Source of the DNA: Lepus europaeus
Taxonomy: Eukaryota > Chordata > Mammalia > Lagomorpha > Leporidae
Assembly: GCF_033115175.1 (NCBI RefSeq)
Contig: NC_084829.1
Span: 134,202,996-134,266,995, forward strand
DNA: 64,000 nucleotides
Reading direction: 5' to 3'
The position numbers and the translations under genes are program-made. Of the stretch, positions 1 through 10,520 are shown in pieces (position 1 is the stretch's first letter; every line of letters begins with the position of its first letter). The notes under the pieces are model-generated. The model made no database searches. It saw nothing but the letters and a program-made list of their open reading frames with translations, and was not told the DNA's origin.

Positions 1-209
1 TAGGTCCACAAACTGGATAACTGTTCTCTAGAATTAAATACTAGTCACAATTATAAAGTACTTCAAAATACTCTTAGACTAACACCTAAATATAAATTGT
101 CAAACTAAAATTTGCATTTGTCTCTTTTGAGCGCTCCTGAATTCTGTGTTTAATGTCTGTCACTTGTGCATGTTTGCATTCTATACTATAAATTAGAATA
201 TTGTTTTAA

Positions 210-1128
210 CTCTGGCCTCAGAATCAGCCCTTAAGGCATTCGGATCTGGCTGAAGAGCCCATGAGAGTATTGTAGGCATGGAAAGCCAAGATACCATGGA
301 AAAGAAAAAAAAAAAGAAGAAGACCTAAATGAAAGATCTCTGCGAGTGAGATCCCAGTGGAAAGAACTGGGCCATCAAAGAAGGAGGTACCTTTCTCTGA
401 AGGGAGGAGAGAACTTCCACTTTGACTATGACCCTATCGGAATAAGATCTAAGTCAGCGAACTCTAAAGGCTTCCATAGCCCTGGCAACTCATAACTAGA
501 GCCTAGGGAGATTACTGACGCCATGAACAGGAGTGTCAAATTGTTAAATCAGCAACAGGAGTCACTGTGTACTTACATCCCATGTGGGATCTGTCCTTAA
601 TGTGTTGTCTAATGTGCAGTGATGCTATAACTAGTACTGAAACAGTATTTTTACACTTTGTGTTTCTGCGTGGGTACAAACTGATGAGATCTTTACTAAT
701 TATATACTGAATCGATCTTCTGTATATAAAGAGAATTGGAAATGAAAAAAAAAAAAACCTGGTGTTAAATTGGAAATGGCATAGAAAATTAATTAATTTT
801 TTAAAAAAATATATTATGTAGGATCTCTGTCCTTAATGTGCTGTACATTGTGATTTAATGCTATAACTAGTACTCCAACAGTATTTTTTTTCACTTTGTG
901 TTGCTATATGGGGGCAAACTGTTGAAAGCTTTACCTAATATATACTAAACTGATCTTCTGTATATAAAGAGAATTGAAAATGAATTATGATGTGATTGGA
1001 AGGGAAGAGGGAGCGGGAAAGGGGAGGGTTGCGGGTGGGAGGGAAGTTATGGGAGGGGGGAAGCCATTGTAACCCATAAGCTGTACTTTGGAAATTTATA
1101 TTCATTAAATAAAAGTTTAATAAAAAAA
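210..1128 (+). mobile_element. 5'-truncated rabbit L1: 3'UTR with duplicated module
   Basis: This is the 3' untranslated end of a rabbit-type LINE-1 in sense orientation, ending in the L1 terminus (CCATTGTAACCCATAAGC, ACTTTGGAAATTTATA) and an A-rich tail. A perfect 15-bp target-site duplication, AGAATATTGTTTTAA, flanks it at 195-209 and 1129-1143, so it is a complete 5'-truncated insertion. A module of about 165 bp occurs twice (about 588-752 and 822-981). The copies are separated by an A-run and a linker of about 70 bp. No ORF2 sequence is present. L1-mediated origin is established for such structures; the subfamily is my inference. Confidence 0.9.
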
Positions 1129-1143
1129 AGAATATTGTTTTAA

Positions 1144-1657
1144 AGCAAAAAAGCAGCTCATCTATCAATGAACCAAGGCTTTTTCTGTTTGAGAAGAAAA
1201 CCATGAACAACAGCTTCTCAAGTATCCTCTCAAGTTGCAAAGCTGATTTTTAAAAATATTTGTATGAATATTAAGAAATAGATAAAAAGCTACCAAACAG
1301 CTTACGATGAACATATTTTGAGTGATTTCAAAAGACTCAGTTTTACTTAGTTTTATTTCCAATTGTTTAACTAATCGTTATTCAACTGTGCATAACTCTT
1401 GGGAAGAAAATGTATGAGACTTGAGAGGAGTTTCCTGGTACTAAAAGACTCATTCCCTTTCTTTTGCTAGTTCTCATGCCTAATTAAGGATCTAGATGTT
1501 CCTAAGGCCCAAAAGAGTCATCTGGAACTCTGTGCCCAGGGGCATAAGTAGATGTACACATGTGGATGTGTATCCTTTTGAATCATAGAAAAAACTGTTT
1601 TTGTTTTAGTTTTGTTGGCACTAATCAATTCCATTGCTCCTCACTAATGGTTAAAAA
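1144..1657. other. Unclassified intergenic DNA
   Basis: AT-rich sequence between an L1 and a SINE. I see no recognisable repeat, RNA or coding signal. The short antisense open frames here show no family resemblance. Confidence 0.5.
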
Positions 1658-1669
1658 CTAAAAGCTCTG

Positions 1670-2018
1670 GGCCGGCGCCGTGGCTTAACAGGCTAATCCT
1701 CTGCCTTGCGGCGCCGGCACATGGGGTTCTAGTCCCGGTCGGGGTGCCAGATTCTATCCCGGTTGCCCCTCTTCTAGGCCAGCTCTCTGCTATAGTCCGG
1801 GAAGGCAATGGAGGATGGCCCAAGTCCTTGGGCCCTGCACCCGCATGGGAGACCAGGAGAAGCACCTGGCTCCTGGCCTCGGATCAGCACAGTGCGCCGG
1901 CCGCAGCGGCCATTGGAGGGTAAACCAACGGCAAAAAGGAAGACCTTTCTCTCTGTCTCTCTCTCTCACTTTCCACCACTCTGCCTGTCAAAAAAAAAAA
2001 AAAAAAGAAAAGAAAACC
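1670..2018 (+). mobile_element. CSINE, young type, full length
   Basis: It starts with GGCCGGCGCCGTGGCTTAAC and carries the B-box-like GGTTCTAGTCCCGG, the CT-rich tract and a CTGTCA-poly(A) tail. A 12-bp target duplication (CTAAAAGCTCTG at 1658-1669, CTAAAAGCTCCG at 2019-2030, one mismatch) brackets it. The preserved CpGs fit a young subfamily. Confidence 0.95.
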
Positions 2019-2149
2019 CTAAAAGCTCCGGAAGGGAGAACACAGACTGGAGAAACCAACACATGCATGATGCAGTACATAAGGATGCTGTGACTAGCTG
2101 AAAACAATATGAGTTATTCTTAACTGTTTTTTGTTCTTAATACGAATGT

Positions 2150-2350
2150 AGGCATATGGATAAGAGCACATCAAGAAGTTCATGGGAAATAGAGTTAAAA
2201 TATATTTGTTTTGGTGAAAAACATTTTGAAAATCATGCCTAGTCTTTCATAATATACATTTCCATGAACTTTTTTTGAAGATTTCCCCAGTGTATGGATT
2301 TTCAAACCTGTCTCTAAATTCCTATTCCATGAACTTTTTGAAGTATGCTC
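2150..2350. mobile_element. Mariner-like MITE remnant
   Basis: It shows the recurrent arms AAGAAGTTCATGGGAAAT and TTTCCATGAACTTTTTTTGAAG, an internal TTTTGGTGAAAAACATTTTG, and a second right-arm copy (CCATGAACTTTTTGAAG). Related palindromic copies occur at 4217, 22735, 25848 and 43552. The structure fits a small inverted-repeat DNA transposon. The mariner assignment is tentative. Confidence 0.55.
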
Positions 2351-3419
2351 ATGTGTGTGTATATTTATATATACACACATATATGTAAAGTATCTCATAT
2401 ATTTATCCTATATCTCATATTTTACTCTGAATTACCTAGAATATTTTTCTAGGAAGGATAAATATGCAAATATACAACATATACAATTACATTTTTAAGA
2501 TAAAAGAGTGAAAAAAAACTTTGAAATATTCTAGAGGTCTTAGAAATTAAGACTTTGGATGTGAGATTCAAGAACAATAACCCTCCTGGGACCAAAAGAG
2601 TGGGACTTCAGTATGCTAACAATGAAATTCTCTGTTTCAGGGAAAGCTGAAGTTTCGTTAGTGCTCTGAATCCTTTTCCATTAGCAATGAAGCCTGCGCA
2701 TCCCCTTTGCCTTCGCTTCGTGCCCTCAAGTGAGAACTGAGTTATGACTGGAAGAAAATAGCTGCTCCAGGACATAAGCCGGGGCGGGCTGGGGGAGGGC
2801 TGCCATTTAGCTTGTAAAGCGCAGCAGCTGTGGCCTGTTTTCACTAATATCTGACATGTTTCCTTGGCCACTGGCCAAATGGAGCCGTACCCAACACTTC
2901 TCCCATCCTTCCTGTGCCTCCAGGACCCTTTGTAACTGCTACTTGAGACTCCAGTCCACTCCAAATCAATCCCCTCGGTTCCTTCCTCCCCTTAACGTGC
3001 CGGCATCCCATGCTAATTAATTAACCCAACACCAACTTAGTCCAGGGCCTTCCCACACTTTGCCCCGTCACACAGCCCCGAAACGTCAGCACATTCCTGA
3101 CTTCATCACTTGTCAACTCCCTTTCTGTTAAAGACCAGTGTCCCCTTTCTTTGACCTGGCCTCTGATTTGATCTCACTTTAAAGTATCCCACTTCAGGAG
3201 ACAGTAACAAATGCTGCCTTCTTCCTGTTTGGTTTGTTTACCCATGTTCACCCGCCTATTATAATTAAAGACCAAAGAACTTAGAAGAGCTGAGGAAGAC
3301 AGTTTATGCATTTGATGTACGGATAAACTCAATACAGGATCTGCAATGAAGCTTACTTTACCTTTTACCCACCGTGTGACCTCTGCTGAGTTTCTTATGT
3401 TCTTATGAGTCATTCAAAT
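2351..3419. other. Unclassified intergenic DNA
   Basis: The first part is AT-rich, with a TATG-rich patch near 2350-2395. From 2640 to 3180 it is more GC-balanced. An antisense 118-codon open frame (2608-2964) lies here, but I see no domain or family motif and do not call it a gene. Confidence 0.45.
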
Positions 3420-3845
3420 ACCTACTGAGCACCCATCACAATGCCACATTCTGTTGTAGATTCTGGTGCTGCATTTTCAATAATTAAATAAAAATATCAG
3501 TGATGCTTCTATCTTAGTGAGGGGAGATGTTATTAATAAGCAGATGGATTTAAAAATTTAAATAGACATTGAAGAAAAAACATATGGCATGAAGGAGGAA
3601 GGATAAGGAATGCAAAGATTGGTAGTAGGAGGGAAGGTGTCTACTTGTAATAAAATAATTAGGATTATGCAATGTTTGATCAGACAGGAGGTGGTAGGAA
3701 AGTGAATCATAAGGGTGTTTGGGGAGAAGTATTCCTAACAGAGAAAACTGGCAGTGCAAGGGTCCTGAGACATGAGGTCTTTGTTGGAATGTTGGAGACT
3801 CAGCAAGCACACAGGCCAAAGGGACAGAGTGGTCAAGCCAGCCTG
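3420..3845 (+). repeat. Ancient mammal-wide interspersed repeat (class uncertain)
   Basis: The sequence follows a common old mammalian repeat: a degraded 'CTACTGAGCACCCATCA..' start, then GTGAGGGGAGATG, then GGGAGAAGTATTCCTAACAG and GTGCAAGGGTCCTGAGACAT. A related piece occurs near 61580-61960. I recognise the pattern but cannot assign a family name without a library search. Confidence 0.5.
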
Positions 3846-3849
3846 CCTG

Positions 3850-4070
3850 CTGAAGTCCCAGTACTGCCATTTGCTAGTAGTGTGACATTAAGCTCATTCT
3901 TCAGTCTCCTAAGCCTCAGTGTTCTCACTAATAAGGTAGAATTGACAGTAATCCCTATGGTGCAATGTTGTTATGAACAATAAATCAAGTAGTGCATTCA
4001 AGATGCTTAGTGTGGTGCCTAGGATGTGGCAACGCCCAGAGTAAGCTAACATTATAACTGCTGGTGAGAA
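3850..4070 (+). mobile_element. MIR SINE
   Basis: It matches the MIR layout: CTGCCATTTGCTAGTAGTGT, then CCTCAGTGTTCTCACTAATAAGG, then GGTGCAATGTTGTTATGAAC, then CTTAGTGTGGTGCCTAGG. It is strongly diverged, as expected for this old tRNA-derived family. Confidence 0.75.
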
Positions 4071-4216
4071 CCCAGTAAGATAATGCACACACAGCACTCA
4101 GTATGTTGTCAGCAGAGCAAACACATAGGTCATCTGCTATTACTTACTAGGACTACCAGTTACTAACTTCATTGCCTGTTTTAAAATAACTTCGTACATT
4201 TAAAATTTTTGTAATA

Positions 4217-4300
4217 TGAGAGTATTTCAAAAAATTTAAGGAAAATGCACATTATCTTTTAATTCCATTTTCCATGAGCATTTTGAAGTGCTCCTGTATA
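4217..4300. mobile_element. Short palindromic mariner-like MITE, about 80 bp
   Basis: The two arms are inverted copies: GAGTATTTCAAAAAATTTAAGG at the left and CCATGAGCATTTTGAAGTGCTC at the right, meeting around TTATCTTTTAATTCC. It is the shortest version of the repeat also found at 22735 and 43552. Confidence 0.6.
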
Positions 4301-5119
4301 TCACTTTTTATAAAGAATCAGAGTAGCAAAAGTTCACAGAAAATTTCAGATGTCCCAGAAGATTGATTCATGATTAATTTGATGCTACTCTGTTCGAATC
4401 TTTCTTTCTAGGCACTAGAAAGCTGAACAAACTTAGGTAAAAAGGAGAGAGCATATATGCCCTCATTCACACACACATGCTTTCTTGTCTCGTATGGATG
4501 AACCTTTAACTATATAAATTTTTATAAAAGAGGAGAGGTTAGTTGAAACAAGTTTCTGTGTGTTGCTGACCCCTGTTGGGTGGAAAAATAAGAATTGTTC
4601 TCCTAAGAGAAAAACATGGGAATTATCAGTTCCCTGGTCACAGTCCTGATCTTCAATCTACTCTTGTTGGATGCAGGGACTTCCTGCTTACTGCTGTAAA
4701 AGGACTGTTTGGCAGCCTCATACTTTTCACAGCCCTGCTTCATTTTCCAGATGTCATGTGGCTCATACATCATTTCTTTCCTGTGATTTGGGCCTCCTTA
4801 GTTTGAAGTGTAGAATCTCATCATCTTTTCCCTTGTCCACCATACACACACACACACACACACTTCCTAAACAAACACAGGTGCCCTGGCATAGGACTGT
4901 TAGGAAGCTCCACACATGTCCTAACCTGATTTTCATATCCCCCGTAGCAGGAAGAAAGAAAATTTTCACATCAAATCCTACAGTAGGACAAATCCTGGTT
5001 CTTTCCTCTCCTTAAGGATAAAAGCAGTTAATGTCTTTACTCTCATTTTATCCAATGAAAAATCAAGTATTTCCTCTTAAAATCAGGTGGGAAATTATCC
5101 TTGTTCTGTCATTTTTTTT
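4301..5119. other. Unclassified DNA with a (CA)n microsatellite
   Basis: No interspersed repeat is recognised. A perfect CA dinucleotide run of about ten units lies at 4844-4863. The overlapping open frames across it (76-114 codons) have no recognisable features. Confidence 0.5.
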
Positions 5120-5133
5120 AATTGTGCTATTCT

Positions 5134-5408
5134 CAGGCCGGCATTGTGGCACAGTGGATTAAGCTGCTACTTGCGACACCAGCATCAAATATGGGTGCCT
5201 CCTGGAGTCCCAGTTGCTCCAATTTTAATCCAGCTCCCTGCTAATGGACTGGGAAAGCAGCAGAAGATGGAAGATGGTCCAAGTGCTTGGGCCCCTGTCA
5301 CCCATGTAGGAGACCTGCATGGAGTTCCAGTATCCTGGTGTCAGCCTGGCCCAACCCTAGCCATTGCAGCCATTTAAGGAGTGAACCAGTGGATGATGGA
5401 TGGAAGAT

Positions 5409-5443
<35 letters not shown>

Positions 5444-5516
5444 GTCTCCGTCTCTCCCTCTCTCTCTAAAAGTCTGCCTTTCAAATAATACTTTTTAAAA
5501 AACTAAATAAAATTAA
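5134..5516 (+). mobile_element. CSINE, full length, (CT)n-expanded
   Basis: It starts GGCCGGCATTGTGGCACAGT, contains an expanded CT tract at about 5412-5467, and ends TTTCAAATAATA. The perfect 14-bp target duplication AATTGTGCTATTCT flanks it at 5120-5133 and 5517-5530. Confidence 0.95.
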
Positions 5517-5591
5517 AATTGTGCTATTCTGCATAAGGCCAAGTAGCACTTTCTGATGACATAAGCATGAAAAAGATCAAAAGGCCATTCA

Positions 5592-5915
5592 TAGGAGCCA
5601 CACATTGTAGCATTATGGGTTAAGCCACCACCTGTGACACTGGCCCCATCTGGGCAACTGCTTGAGTCCTAGATGCTCCAGTTCCCATCAAGCTCCCTAT
5701 TAATTGCCTGAGAAAAGCAGCAAAAGATGGCCCAAGTGTTTGGGCCCCTGAGACCCACTTGGAAGACCAAGATGAAGCTCCTGGCTCCTGGCTTCAACAT
5801 GGTCCAGCCCCAATCATTGCAGCCATTTGGGGAGTGAACCAGCAGATAGAAGATTTGCCTCTTCCTCTCTGTAACTGACATTCAAATTAATTAATTAATT
5901 TTCTAAAAAGTAAAA
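5592..5915 (+). mobile_element. CSINE
   Basis: It runs from a diverged head (GGAGCCACACATTGTAGC) through AAGATGGCCCAAGTGTTTGG and GGGGAGTGAACCAGCAG to the TTCAAATTAATTAATTAATT tail. It lies 75 bp after the preceding SINE in the same orientation. Confidence 0.88.
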
Positions 5916-6731
5916 TACTGTTCATATATAATTTAAATAAAAATAAGGTTAAACTCTAAATAATGTATTATCTTTCAAACAATACAAAAGCTACATGTGC
6001 AATGAAATTAAAACAGCTCCTTGTTAGACTTTCTGATTCTTTATTTTTTATTTTCTTCCTTGTTTGCTATTCACTGTGGTGCCCTTCTTAACTGGTACCT
6101 GAAAAGCCAGTCTTTATCTGTTGAGGAATTCAGCCCCAATTTTGTCTAACCAAAGCCAGTGTTCTAGAATGTTCCCTGGCTCACTTTTCCTCTGATAGTG
6201 ATCAGTTGTGCTAAAAATAACTCATGCTACACTCTTTGGCTTTATTTTAATGGGAATCATCAAAAGAGGTAGATAAAAGCAGAGAGAAGTGACAGAGATT
6301 TTGTGGACAAAGTTATATAATTAGAATAATAAAATGCAAAAGTTCAAAAGATTGAGTATATCCTTTTTATGCAGTCTTAGGAAGGGCACAATTAGTAATC
6401 GTAGTTTCAGGAATAGTTTACTCCTAGACCCATTCTATTTTGTGCATGAAGAAGGTTGACTTTGTCTGCAGGTCCTATTGGAAAATAGAAATGAAAACAT
6501 AGATGGCAAGAACCTCAGCAATCTTTGTCCTCTTAAGATCCCAGCAAGGAATCCATCTGTGCTGTTGCTCCAAACGTTCCTCCATCCTGCAAGGTAGTTA
6601 GGAATGAGATGTGCAGAGGAGGGAAAATGCATCATCTTTAAACTGACTTTGACAGCTTCTCCCTGCCTTCTACATGAAGTACTCTCTTTAGAATAAACAT
6701 CCGGATGTTTTTGCTTTTGTCTTCTCCGATT
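5916..6731. other. Unclassified intergenic DNA
   Basis: AT-rich sequence with no recognisable repeat, RNA gene or exon. Confidence 0.5.
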
Positions 6732-6750
6732 AAGAACTAAGTCTCTTCCA

Positions 6751-7094
6751 GGGCCAGCACTGTGGCACAGCAGGTTAAAGCAGTGGTTAAAGCCCTGGCC
6801 TGAAGCACCAGCAACCCATATGTGCGCCAGTTCTGGTCCCAGCTGCTCCTCTTCTGATTCAGCTCTCTGCTGTGGCCTGGGAAAGCAGTAGAAGATGGCT
6901 CAAGTCCTTGAGCCCCTGCACCCACATGAGAGACCTGGAGGAAGCTCCTGGCTCCTGGCTTCGGATCAGTGCAGCTCCAGGGGTTGCGGCCATCTGGGGG
7001 GTGAACCAGTGAATGGAAGACCTCTCTCTCTGTCTCTACCTCTCTCTGTAACTCTTTGAAATAAAAAGAATAAATCTTCAAAAAAAAAAAAAAA
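6751..7094 (+). mobile_element. CSINE with 19-bp target duplication
   Basis: It starts GGGCCAGCACTGTGGCACAG and ends AATAAATCTTC-poly(A). The perfect 19-bp duplication AAGAACTAAGTCTCTTCCA lies at 6732-6750 and 7095-7113. The head contains a short internal repeat (GGTTAAAGCAGTGGTTAAAG). Confidence 0.95.
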
Positions 7095-7164
7095 AAGAAC
7101 TAAGTCTCTTCCAATTTCACTCCAGGGGTTCCCTGTTCTATGAGGACTCACTACTTGCTCTTTT

Positions 7165-7436
7165 TTAGAAAAGCATTTATATGTATTTATTTGAGAAACA
7201 GAAGAGACAGATGGAGAGGGAGAGTTCCCGTTCTCTGCCTCACTCCTCAAATGCCCCAGCCAAGAGCAGAGAACTCAGCCTAGATCTCCCATGTTGGTGG
7301 CAAGGACTCAATTGCTTAAGCCATCATCTGCCACCCAGATTGCACATTACTAGGAAGCTGGAAACCAGTAACTCCAACACAGGACAAGGGCATCTCAATT
7401 GGCTTCTTAACCACTACACCACAAAACTCCCACCTC
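7165..7436 (-). mobile_element. Older C-type SINE, antisense
   Basis: It reads as a reverse C-type SINE: AAAGCATTTATATGTATTTA..TTTGAGAAACAG, then CTCCTCAAATGCC, CTCCCATGTTGGTGGCAAGG, and CCACTACACCACAAAACTCC at the SINE head. Divergence from the young copies suggests an older subfamily. Confidence 0.8.
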
Positions 7437-8620
7437 TGCGTGTTCTATTTGGCTTGGGCCTGGAAGCAGCTGTACTGGATCTATACGTTTATGTTATCCT
7501 TGACCCCTTTTACCCTGGTACCACTGACTCAACCCCTGAGGAATCTGGGCTGGAAAAAAGGCAAGATCCCCAACCCTGGGGAGCCCCTGTAGGCTCTACC
7601 CATACTGGCCCTGGCTGGCCCACAATCCCCACATCACATGGTGCTGGTGAGATCCGAGATACACCTTAGGAACTTTCCTCATGAGCTGAACCTGAAAGAT
7701 CAGCAAAGCCCTCTTGTTATCAGTCTTCTCTAGACATATGGAGATCTCTGACCAGGAATTTCTATACAGGGAGAGACAGCTGGGACATAGATGTGCAGTT
7801 CCCTGGCATCCTTTTGGTGCTCCTTCTGTCTGTTCCCCTCCAGTGATGAAAAAGGCAGACGTCCCCCCACCTTGTTGCTGCAACCTAACCTTGACAGATC
7901 CTTTCTTCTTAGTAGCTTTGGAGTGCCCATTTCTTGGATCCATTAAGATAGGCAAGGGGCAAAAAGAGAAAAGATTAGCTAGCCAATAAGGGAAACATTT
8001 ATTGAAAAGTATTTCCAAAATATCAAACTTGTCAGTGTTGTTGGAGTTCTATGAACCTACATGATGGCATCCGTGCCAATAGATCTTCCTCTGCACTGGA
8101 CAGAGCGCATCTTCAAAGCAGGGCTGCATTTATACTGCCATGAAATTCTCGAAATACACAGCACACAACGCAGGACTTGATGCAGCGTCAACTGACGATT
8201 GATAAACAATGAGCTACATTAAGATTTGCATGAGAATTTACAGCTTTATGTTCTTTATGTTCTTTTTTTTTTTTGAACATGTAGTCTTTGTCATTAAAAT
8301 TTTATTGTGGGTTGGAGTTCTTCATAGCTAAAATTTCTGGATCACATCTTAGAATCACATTCATCACCCATGCTACTCCAAACATTATATTGAAGGTTAA
8401 ATATATATATATAAATATATATGTAAATATATAAATATATTGAAGGTTAAAATGCTAAGATATTAACTTGTCTTTGGAAAAATAAATTTATTGGCAAATG
8501 ACTCATAGAAATGCCTACAATGCCTAGATATTCTCACAGCAGATTAAATTATTAAAAGTCCTAAGAATCCCTTCAGTAAAGAATCAATTTACTTCAGATC
8601 AACTGAATAGTCTGTAGTTT
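7437..8620. other. Unclassified DNA with an AT-rich simple repeat
   Basis: No interspersed repeat is recognised apart from a TATA-rich stretch at about 8401-8440, next to a short duplicated ATTGAAGGTTAAA. The open frames at 7596-8018 (minus) and 7714-7989 (plus) have no family resemblance. Confidence 0.45.
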
Positions 8621-9544
8621 ATTCTTTTTTCTTTTTTAAATTTTATTTAAATTATACAAGTTTCATATATTTCATATAGAGATTTAGGAATATAGTGATA
8701 CTTCCCACCCTACTCTCCCACCCACTTATGCGCCAATCCTTCTTCCTCCTCCCTCTCCCATTCCCACTCTTAATTTTTACAAAGATCTATTTTCAGTTTA
8801 CTTAATGATAATAAAGTTAACCCTACACCAAGTAAAGAGTTCAACAAATAGTATGAAGAAGAAAACACTGTTCCTCAACACTAGAAACAAGGACTATAAG
8901 CAATCATCAAATCTTAAAATGTCATTTTCACTCCAACACATTACATTTTAGGTACTCTATTAGTTACCTCGGATCAGGGAAAACATGATATGTGACTTTT
9001 TGATACTGGCTTATTTCACTAAGTACAATGGTTTCCAGTTGTGTTCATCTTGTTGCAAAAGATGGGATTTTATTTGCTTTTACAGCTGAGTAGTACTCTG
9101 TAGTATATATATACCATAATTTCGTTATCTAGTCAACAGCTGATGGACATCTAGGTTGATTCGATATCTTAGCTATTGTGAATTGAGCTGCAATGGATAT
9201 GGGGGTATAGATAACTTTCAGATGCTGATTTATTTTAGTTTGGTAAATTCCCAGGAGTGGAATGGTTGGATCATATGGAGGGTCTATATTCAGATTTCTG
9301 AGGTATCTCCACACTGTCTTCCACAGTGACTGCACCAGATTACATCCCCACCAACAGTGGATTAATGTACCTTTTTTCCCACATCCTCACCAGCATTTGT
9401 TGTTTGTTTATTTCTGTATGAGAATCATTATAAATGGAGGGATGTAAAATGATTTGCATTTCCCTGATGGCTAGTGATTTTGAGCATTTTCTCAAGTGTC
9501 CGCTGACCATTTGAATTTCTTCTCTTGAAAAATGCCTGTTCAAG
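8621..9544 (-). mobile_element. L1 antisense: 3'UTR and C-terminal part of ORF2
   Basis: Poly(T) at the left is followed by an antisense L1 3'UTR and ORF2 end. The antisense translation at 9129-9335 matches the L1 ORF2 C-terminal region (LRNLNIDPPYDPTIPLLGIY, then IAAQFTIAK). This is the 3' half of a larger L1 whose 5' part lies inverted beyond 10425. The 3'UTR differs from the 210-1128 type, so it is an older subfamily. Confidence 0.85.
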
Positions 9545-9715
9545 GGCCATCAAAGAAGGAGGTACCTTTCTCTGAAGGGAGGAGAAAAGTTCCACTTCAA
9601 TTAAACTGATCTCCTGTATATAAAGATAATTGAAATTGAATCTTCATGTGAACGGGATGGGAGAGGGAGCATGAGATGGGATGGTTGCGGGTGGGAGGGA
9701 GGTTATAACAGCCCT
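9545..9715 (+). mobile_element. Sense L1 3'UTR patch inside an antisense L1
   Basis: GGGCCATCAAAGAAGGAGGT through GTGGGAGGGAGGTTATAACA is L1 3'UTR in sense orientation, with an internal deletion joining CCACTTCAA to TTAAACTGATCTCC. It has no poly(A) and no visible target duplication. On its two sides the antisense ORF2 sequence is discontinuous by roughly 570 bp, judged against the L1 copy at 57570-58600. Confidence 0.8.
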
Positions 9716-9956
9716 GTAGCATGTCTTGAAATCAGGTATTGTGATGCCTCTGGCCTTTTTTTGTTGTTAAGATTGCTTTAGCTATTCAGAGTCTCTTGTT
9801 TTCCATATTAGCATCACTTTTTCTAGATCTGGGAAGGATATTGTTGGTATTTTGATTGGGATCACATTGAATCTATAAACTGATTTTAGTAGTATGGATA
9901 TTTTGATGATGTTGATTCTACCAACCCATGGATTTGGACAATTTTTCCATTTCTTT
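9716..9956 (-). mobile_element. L1 ORF2 antisense segment
   Basis: Antisense ORF2 resumes here. The sequence is the complement of the ORF2 stretch seen in sense near 57770-58000 (GACATCACAATACCAGATTT and its upstream neighbours). A SINE interrupts it at 9957. Confidence 0.85.
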
Positions 9957-10287
9957 AAAGATTTATTCATTGGTTTGAAAGGCAGAGTTACAGAGAGGCA
10001 GAGGCAGAGAGAGAGAGAGAGAGAGAGGTCTTCCACCCACTGGTTCACTCCCCAGATGGCCACAATGGCTGGTACTGTGCCTATTTGAAGCCAGGAGCCA
10101 GAAATTTCTTCCAGGTTTCCCACGTGGGTGCAGGGGCCCAAGGACTTGAGCCAACTTCTACTGATTCCCCAGGCCATAGCAGAGAGCTCAATTGAAAGTG
10201 GAGCAGCCAGGACCTGAACCAGCATCCATGTAGGATGCCAGCACTGCAGGCAGCAGCTTAACTCACTATACAATAGTGCCAGCCCCA
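9957..10287 (-). mobile_element. CSINE, antisense, inside L1
   Basis: It runs from AGATTTATTCATTGGTTTGAAAGG to the complement of the SINE head (ACAATAGTGCCAGCCCC). The flanks share TTTCCATTTCTTTA (left) and TTTCCATTTTTTTTTA (right), a degraded target duplication in a T-rich L1 site. Confidence 0.9.
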
Positions 10288-10424
10288 ATGTTTCCATTTT
10301 TTTTTAATGTCTTCTGTTTCTTTCATTAATGTTTTGTAATTTTCATTGTAGAGATCTTTCACATCCTTGGCTAAATTTATTCCAAGGTATTTAATTCTTC
10401 TCAATCTCAACCATGTCATTATCA
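10288..10424 (-). mobile_element. L1 ORF2 antisense, up to the inversion point
   Basis: Antisense ORF2 continues to CTCAATCTCAACC. In sense this is ..GAATTAAATACCTTGGAATA, the same position as 57635-57665 in the sense L1 of this window. Orientation flips immediately afterwards. Confidence 0.85.
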
Positions 10425-10520
10425 AAGGTATACAAATTGGAAGGAGGAAATCAAACTATCCCTTGTGCAGATGACATGACTCTAAATATAAAGGATCCAA
10501 AAGACTCCACTGAGAGACTA
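10425..10520 (+). mobile_element. L1 ORF2 RT segment, inverted 5' part
   Basis: Sense-strand ORF2: it encodes the reverse-transcriptase ADD box (GCAGATGACATGACTCTA, Ala-Asp-Asp-Met-Thr-Leu) with a nearby small deletion that breaks the frame. It is the ORF2 stretch lying just 5' of the antisense part that ends at 10424, the arrangement expected from twin priming. A second L1 splits it at 10521, and it resumes at 11848. Confidence 0.8.

Noticed and set aside
1670..1760. tRNA gene, because of the B-box-like GGTTCTAGTCC
   Set aside because: It is the tRNA-derived head of a CSINE. No cloverleaf folds, and the same sequence recurs in dozens of copies.
2608..2964. 118-codon antisense frame in non-repeat DNA
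   Set aside because: No domain, no codon pattern and no splice context. The length is within chance for this amount of sequence.
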